In this document: positions 23,491 through 31,255 of the stretch, piece by piece | Position numbering within the stretch: the first letter of the stretch is position 1 | How the letters are laid out: the number at the start of each line of letters is the position of its first letter | NCBI RefSeq assembly: GCF_003465825.1 | Contig: NZ_QSBV01000022.1 | Coordinates: forward strand, 1-31,255 | DNA: 31,255 bases | Direction: 5' to 3' | From: Collinsella sp. AF02-46-1 | Lineage (GTDB): Bacteria > Actinomycetota > Coriobacteriia > Coriobacteriales > Coriobacteriaceae | Translations under genes and position numbers: made by a program | Notes under the pieces: model-generated | Told to the model about the DNA's origin: nothing | What the model saw: only the letters and a program-made list of their open reading frames with translations | The model's database searches: none

Positions 23491-24396
23491 ATGCGGCCCG
23501 GTGGCACTCAGACAAAGCGCGGCGCCGCGGTGCGCATGCGACGCCGACTGGGCTTGGCGCCGCGGGCGTACGCACTGCTGTCTTGCTCGCTGGTGCTGGT
23601 CATAGCTGGCGTTTCTGCCTATGGCATGACCGTGCCGCCCATGATGCAGGCACATGCCGCACGCGAACCGCGCGTGGGGCATGAGGTCAAAAGTGACCTG
23701 GGCACCACGACTGGATATGCTTGGGCAAGTGTGGTCGCGCATATTGTGTTTGGCACCGATGATGCGGACGGCGCCGAGGCTCCGGACAACGAAGTCACGC
23801 TTGCCAATGGCAAAACCATCGTGCTCACCAACACCAAGATCATCGATCGGTTGTCCAACAATAGCGTGGCGGCAACGGTGAGTAAGGTCGAGCAGCAGAA
23901 GGAGCAGGACGCCCAGCAGTCCGGAAAGCCCGGTAGCTCGGATACTTCTGGCTCCGGCTCGGATTCATCGAGTTCGGGCGGCGGCTCTGGGTCGGGTTCC
24001 TCTGCCGGAGGGTTTGGAAACGGCGGCTCGACGGGCGGAAACACTGACAACGATGCAAACTCCGGTGGCCTTTCCGCTGCTGAGGAAGAGAGCATTCACC
24101 GTTGGCTTGTGACCAAGTACAACATGCTCGACGGCTATGTTTCTCGTGCCAATGACGTGGTTTCGACCTATAACTCTACGGGAGATCCCAGGCCGTGCGA
24201 CAGCCTGGTCGGGGAGATGTTTGTCATTCGAGCCGAGTTCGGTCGTCAGACATTCTCGCCCCGGTCAAAGTGGTATCAGCAGTATGCCAATCTGTGGGGC
24301 TGTTACACCAACCTATGTCAATGGGTCGGCCATTACGGCGATGATGACGTTGCGCTCGGTAACTTCAACAATAACATGGCGGCGCTTGCCCTATGA
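23491..24396 (+). CDS. Signal-anchored extracytoplasmic protein of the kinase-FHA module
   Basis: A 301-residue protein of unknown family. A basic cytoplasmic start (about 1-25) is followed by a membrane segment (about 27-48) and a possible signal cleavage at AHA-AREP. An outer region then leads into a long Gly/Ser linker (about 145-190) and a C-terminal helical domain of about 105 residues with several Trp/Tyr and three Cys (PCDS, WGCYTNLCQW). ATG 23491 is chosen because GGAGGA precedes it by six bases; the longer upstream frame crosses a terminator hairpin. Its stop overlaps the kinase start (ATGA), so the two are translationally coupled. It could be the sensor or the substrate of the kinase. 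Confidence 0.78.
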   Translation: MRPGGTQTKRGAAVRMRRRLGLAPRAYALLSCSLVLVIAGVSAYGMTVPPMMQAHAAREPRVGHEVKSDLGTTTGYAWASVVAHIVFGTDDADGAEAPDNEVTLANGKTIVLTNTKIIDRLSNNSVAATVSKVEQQKEQDAQQSGKPGSSDTSGSGSDSSSSGGGSGSGSSAGGFGNGGSTGGNTDNDANSGGLSAAEEESIHRWLVTKYNMLDGYVSRANDVVSTYNSTGDPRPCDSLVGEMFVIRAEFGRQTFSPRSKWYQQYANLWGCYTNLCQWVGHYGDDDVALGNFNNNMAALAL

Positions 24397-26237
24397 TGAC
24401 CGATCTTGCATCCACCACACCACAATCGCTCGGTCGCGATCCCATGGTCGGCCTGCGCCTGGCGCGTGTCGACGGGTTTGAGCCGGCCATTGCGCTCGGT
24501 CAGGACGAACTGCCTGCCTATCTGCGTCGTTTTACGATGCTGTTTGCCGACGATGCCACCATGCGCCGTGGCGGTATCGGCCGCGTGACGCGTGCCGTCA
24601 ACGCCCAAGGCGAGGCCGTAGCACTCAAACAGCTCATCTTGCCGGCGCGCGATGAGTTTGACGACGATGCCGCCCATGAGGCGCTGGTCGCCAAGTTCAA
24701 AGCGGCATTTCGCGAGGAATATGAATGCCATCGCGCCCTTTCGGGCCTTAAGGGCTTTCCCCGCCTCTATGGCTGGGGCGAGGTTGACGGTGTGCCTGCA
24801 ATTGTCATGGAATGGGTCGAGGGCGAGACGCTCGCCCGCTTGCGCTCGCGCTTTGCCGTGGACGATGCCGGCCGCCTATCGCCGCTTGTGACGGCGCGCT
24901 TGGGGCGCGACCTGTTCGACCTGCTCTGCCGCATGAGCCTGGTGGGGGAGGGCTTTGTCCATCGCGATATCTCGCCCGCTAATATTATGGTGCGTACGGC
25001 GCGTTTACCGCTTGACCGGCAGCTTGCCGAGGGCACCTTTGACCTGTGCCTGATCGACTTTGGCTCGTCGCTGGCGCTCGATCCTGCGTCGGCCGTGGCC
25101 GGTACCGGCGGCAAGGCGTCGTTTACGGAGCGCTATGCCACGCTGCGTCGCGCGACGGTGGCCTACGCTCCGCCCGAGATGCTCACCGACGATATTCCCG
25201 ACCTGCGTGCTTTGCGTATATCGCCGGCGATCGACGTCTATGCCGCAGCAAGCACGGTTTACGAGCTCATTGCCGGCGCCGCGCCATACGAAGCCGCGCC
25301 GAGCACTTCGGGCACCTCGGGTTCGCGCAAAAAGACGCGCGACATCGCCAGCCCCTACCGTCTCAAGATGGACACGCTGCCCGACTATCCCATTGGTGCC
25401 CATGCGCCCGGTTGCGATTTGACTCAGCTGCTTCGTCGTGAGCCCGATGTGGCGCTCGCTGCGGCCGAGCAGGCCCAGCAGCTGGGGCTTGAGCCGGATT
25501 CCGAGGAGCTACGCGATGCGCTGGCGTTTGTCGATGCCCAGCTGTTCGACGTGGTGATGGCCTGTCTGTCCAGCCATCAAAAAGATCGTCCCGAGCCGGC
25601 GGCGGTCGAGGCGGCGCTCTCGGCGTTTTGTGACCACTATGCGCAAAATGTCGGTCGTTCGCTCCGCGGCGAGCCGCTCACGCCGTGCCCCATGGATGCG
25701 TCTGGCCGCGCGGTTCGTCGCGCGCTGATGGTCGGCGCGACGGTCGTCTGTGGCGTGGTTTGGGCTGTGGTCGTGGTTTCGGCCGCGCTGCTGGCGTCGG
25801 GCGCTCGCGTGACGGCGACTTTGGGATCGCTCGTGTGGTCTGGGTCGCTACCGGGTATTATTGCCGCACTGGCGTTGGCGCTGCCAGGCATAGCCGGCGT
25901 TGTCGCGGGGGCACTTGCGCGCAATCGGCGCTCGGGCTTCCTGCAGGGTGTGCTTGCGCTTTCTGCCTGCGAGGTTCCGGTGCTGGTTGTGGCTGCATGT
26001 AGCGTATTTTCCCAACGCGCCGTGATGGGCGGCCTTGTTGCCGCTCTGGTTGCAACCTATACGCTTACGTGGTTTTTGCTTGCGATGGGCTTTGCCTTTG
26101 AACTTCCCGTTTCGGCACCGCGACGTACAAAAGCCCAGATGGCGACTCCGCTTGCCGGTGGAGCCGCGGCTGCCCGTACTTTTGGCGGACCTGTCGAAGT
26201 ATCGTCCGGTTCTATTTCTACGACCAAGGAGGCCTAG
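24393..26237 (+). CDS. Membrane Ser/Thr kinase with altered catalytic loop
   Basis: A 614-residue protein with an N-terminal kinase domain and about four membrane spans near 452-590. Kinase features are a Gly loop RRGGIGRV (58-65), Lys79 (VALKQ), HRDISPAN (190-197), DFG (222-224) and APPEM. Standard Ser/Thr kinases have Lys two residues after the catalytic Asp (HRDLKxxN); here it is Ser194. A long helical insert (about 83-112) lies between Lys79 and the rest of the N-lobe. Catalysis remains plausible since Lys, Asp, Asn and DFG Asp are present. No PASTA or other outer sensor domain follows the membrane part. The start overlaps the upstream stop, and an FHA gene follows after three bases, giving a phospho-signalling operon separate from pknB. 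Confidence 0.86.
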   Translation: MMTDLASTTPQSLGRDPMVGLRLARVDGFEPAIALGQDELPAYLRRFTMLFADDATMRRGGIGRVTRAVNAQGEAVALKQLILPARDEFDDDAAHEALVAKFKAAFREEYECHRALSGLKGFPRLYGWGEVDGVPAIVMEWVEGETLARLRSRFAVDDAGRLSPLVTARLGRDLFDLLCRMSLVGEGFVHRDISPANIMVRTARLPLDRQLAEGTFDLCLIDFGSSLALDPASAVAGTGGKASFTERYATLRRATVAYAPPEMLTDDIPDLRALRISPAIDVYAAASTVYELIAGAAPYEAAPSTSGTSGSRKKTRDIASPYRLKMDTLPDYPIGAHAPGCDLTQLLRREPDVALAAAEQAQQLGLEPDSEELRDALAFVDAQLFDVVMACLSSHQKDRPEPAAVEAALSAFCDHYAQNVGRSLRGEPLTPCPMDASGRAVRRALMVGATVVCGVVWAVVVVSAALLASGARVTATLGSLVWSGSLPGIIAALALALPGIAGVVAGALARNRRSGFLQGVLALSACEVPVLVVAACSVFSQRAVMGGLVAALVATYTLTWFLLAMGFAFELPVSAPRRTKAQMATPLAGGAAAARTFGGPVEVSSGSISTTKEA

Positions 26238-26240
26238 GTC

Positions 26241-27179
26241 ATGGCATCTCAAGTTGAGCTCACCCCATGCGGGGCCATGTTTGACATCTTTAAGCGCGCG
26301 GCGCATCTGAGCCATATCGAGCTGTGCGGCTTGGTGCTTTCGTCCCGTCCGCTCGCAGACGGTCGCAGCCCGCAGAGCCGGGCCGCCGATCGCTCTTGGG
26401 TTTCCCGCTTTATCGTTCGCGCGCCGGTCGGCACGCTTCAGCAGCGCTACTTTGCCGAATACGGTACCTCGGCTGCGCGTATTATGTCGCAACTGGCCCT
26501 GCGCCAGCGCAATCCCATGGACTCCACGGCTGTGATCAATATGGTGTGCGGCCCTGCAGGTGAACCGATGGTACGCGCGCTCGAAGAGTGTCACCAGGAC
26601 ACAAATCTCTATCGCAACGCGCTCGATCGCCTGTCCCAGGCGGCGGAGCTCATGCCCGCCGAGCGCGCCGAGGCCGTGCTGGTGCTGTTTGTCGCCGTCG
26701 GTTGTTCGGCGGATGTGCGGTCCTCGGTGAACTATGCCATCGACTACGCGAACGCGACCTGTGGCGGAGGCACATCCACGCCGCGTTCGCTTGGCATGTC
26801 GATGACCGCGGGCGAACGCGAACCCGCCCCGGCGCACCCCTTGGGCTTGCTGCGTATACAAAACAGTTTTGTCGTGAGCGCCCCGCGCTGGATTCAGCCG
26901 AGTGAGCAGGGTGTTGAGATTGGCGCGCTGGCCACTGGTGAGGGCGATATTACCGACGTCGGCGACGATGTCTCGGCCCGCCATGCCCATATCTGGTGCG
27001 ATGCTCAAAATATCTGGCACGTCGAGGACTTGTCGTCCACCAACGGAACCGTGGTGGTAAACGGGGCCACGCGCGTCTGCATTCAGGTCGAGCCCGGCCG
27101 TTCCGCCCAACTCAATCCCGGCGACGAGCTCAAGCTCGGCGAATCCACTACCTACGCCATCCTCTTCGGTGCCCTCTAG
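26241..27179 (+). CDS. FHA-domain protein paired with the membrane kinase
   Basis: A 312-residue soluble protein. Residues 1-190 form an unrecognised, mostly helical domain (SQVELTPCGAMFDIFKRA onward). Residues about 228-310 are an FHA domain with SARHAHI and DLSSTNGTVVVNG. In canonical FHA domains the first strand ends in Gly-Arg, and that Arg contacts phosphothreonine; here it reads IGALATGEGD, so the Arg is absent. Binding may be weak, altered or independent of phosphate. ATG 26241 has AAGGAGG nine bases upstream, overlapping the kinase stop. It probably docks on the kinase or on a protein the kinase phosphorylates; the target is unknown. Confidence 0.84.
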   Translation: MASQVELTPCGAMFDIFKRAAHLSHIELCGLVLSSRPLADGRSPQSRAADRSWVSRFIVRAPVGTLQQRYFAEYGTSAARIMSQLALRQRNPMDSTAVINMVCGPAGEPMVRALEECHQDTNLYRNALDRLSQAAELMPAERAEAVLVLFVAVGCSADVRSSVNYAIDYANATCGGGTSTPRSLGMSMTAGEREPAPAHPLGLLRIQNSFVVSAPRWIQPSEQGVEIGALATGEGDITDVGDDVSARHAHIWCDAQNIWHVEDLSSTNGTVVVNGATRVCIQVEPGRSAQLNPGDELKLGESTTYAILFGAL

Positions 27180-27190
27180 CCAGTCCCGCC

Positions 27191-27221
27191 AAATGGTCCC
27201 TCCGTCCCCAAGGGATCATTT
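27191..27221 (+). terminator. Terminator of the kinase-FHA module
   Basis: AAATGGTCCCT (27191-27201) pairs with AGGGATCATTT (27211-27221) with one G-T wobble, and the T-rich arm runs into TT. It is 12 bp past the FHA gene stop. Confidence 0.65.
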
Positions 27222-27581
27222 TGCTCCCGGCAGTCACCCGAGGTAAACCTTTACCGCCCGCCTATATTTGCCGAAATTACACTTGACGGCGGGGTACAAT
27301 AAACCCGCATGCGGATTTCCGTTGCGGGCGCTTCCCATCGCCGGGGCGTGCCCGGGAGCATCCGGCATGCGGCCTTTGCGGCGCTCGGTCATGTGCAAGA
27401 CGGGCGGTCGGGTCTGTGGGGCGCATCAGTTGCCCCTCGCCTCGGCATGTCTTCTCTCCACGCCACGTACCTGCTGCTGGGCCTGCCTGCCAGATGATTG
27501 GAAGCAACAGCGTAAATCCCATCACGCCAATATCCCGGCAATCGCCGGGGCCTGTATACCTATATGAGAGGAGAGGGGTAT
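27222..27581 (+). other. Long nifJ leader without a visible gene
   Basis: About 360 bases separate the upstream terminator from nifJ. TACAAT (27295-27300) is a fair -10 box; the nearest -35-like hexamer, TTGCCG at 27268, is 21 bp away, and TTGACG at 27282 is too close. If transcription starts near 27307 the leader is about 275 bases. It has several short GC-rich inverted segments, but I recognise no known riboswitch. No convincing coding frame is seen. Confidence 0.4.
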
Positions 27582-31121
<3,540 letters not shown>

Positions 31122-31172
31122 GTCTCCCACCGCAGGATCTGAGGGCTGACCTTCGCGGACGTCCTCGGACAT

Positions 31173-31215
31173 GAAAGAACCCCCGCTGCGCACTTCGTGC
31201 GGCGGGGGTTCTTTC
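31173..31215. terminator. Strong bidirectional terminator after nifJ
   Basis: GAAAGAACCCCCGC (31173-31186) pairs perfectly with GCGGGGGTTCTTTC (31202-31215), and an inner CGCAC/GTGCG stem caps the hairpin. The A- and T-rich outer arms allow termination in both directions. Beyond it, 31216-31255 shows nothing identifiable. Confidence 0.9.
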
Positions 31216-31255
31216 GTCCTGACGCTCCTATTTGGCAAGGTGTTTTTTAGAATCC

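Noticed and set aside
27282..27300. TTGACG and TACAAT as a nifJ promoter pair
   Set aside because: Only seven bases separate them, too close for a sigma-70 type promoter.

Overview
The window reads as a chromosomal segment of a strictly anaerobic, high-G+C actinobacterium of the Coriobacteriia, most likely Collinsella or a close relative. The reasons are inference from content: an actinobacterial fhaA-fhaB-pstP-rodA-pbpA-pknB type cell-wall signalling operon, a pyruvate:ferredoxin oxidoreductase of about 1180 residues, and Ala/Glu/Gly-rich proteins with GC-rich codons. No 16S gene is present, so the genus call is not proven.

Layout. (1) 1-1354: a complete IS256-group (IS1249-like) insertion sequence with perfect 24-bp ends; its left end is the first base of the window. 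(2) 1490-11879, minus strand: a six-gene operon running from a promoter near 11865 to a strong terminator near 1505. In order of transcription it encodes a non-RD multi-pass membrane Ser/Thr kinase, FhaA, FhaB, a PP2C phosphatase with a very long disordered N-terminus, a natural SEDS-transpeptidase fusion (RodA/FtsW joined to a class B PBP), and a four-PASTA kinase PknB. Together these couple peptidoglycan elongation/division to Ser/Thr phosphorylation. (3) 11931-12068: a diverged 62-bp-period repeat array in the divergent intergenic region. (4) 12211-18052, plus strand: an accessory island of visibly lower G+C. It holds a tandem-duplicated membrane LuxR-type regulator, a small secreted four-cysteine protein, two ABC-2 permeases, an ABC ATPase and an extracytoplasmic anchored protein, tightly overlapped like one operon.

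(5) 18158-23246: core housekeeping genes: a YcxB-like membrane protein (minus), dnaX, a minus-strand membrane protein interrupting the usual dnaX-ybaB-recR order, then ybaB and recR. (6) 23491-27179: a second phospho-signalling module in which a signal-anchored extracytoplasmic protein, a membrane Ser/Thr kinase with an altered catalytic loop, and an FHA protein lacking the usual phosphothreonine-binding Arg are translationally coupled. (7) 27191-31215: a terminator, a long leader, nifJ (PFOR) and a very strong terminator.

The best candidates for an undescribed system are the secreted-protein/ABC-2/tandem-LuxR island (4) and the kinase-FHA trio (6). The best single-protein novelty is the SEDS-PBP fusion. 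All functional statements come from reading motifs by eye; no database search was possible.
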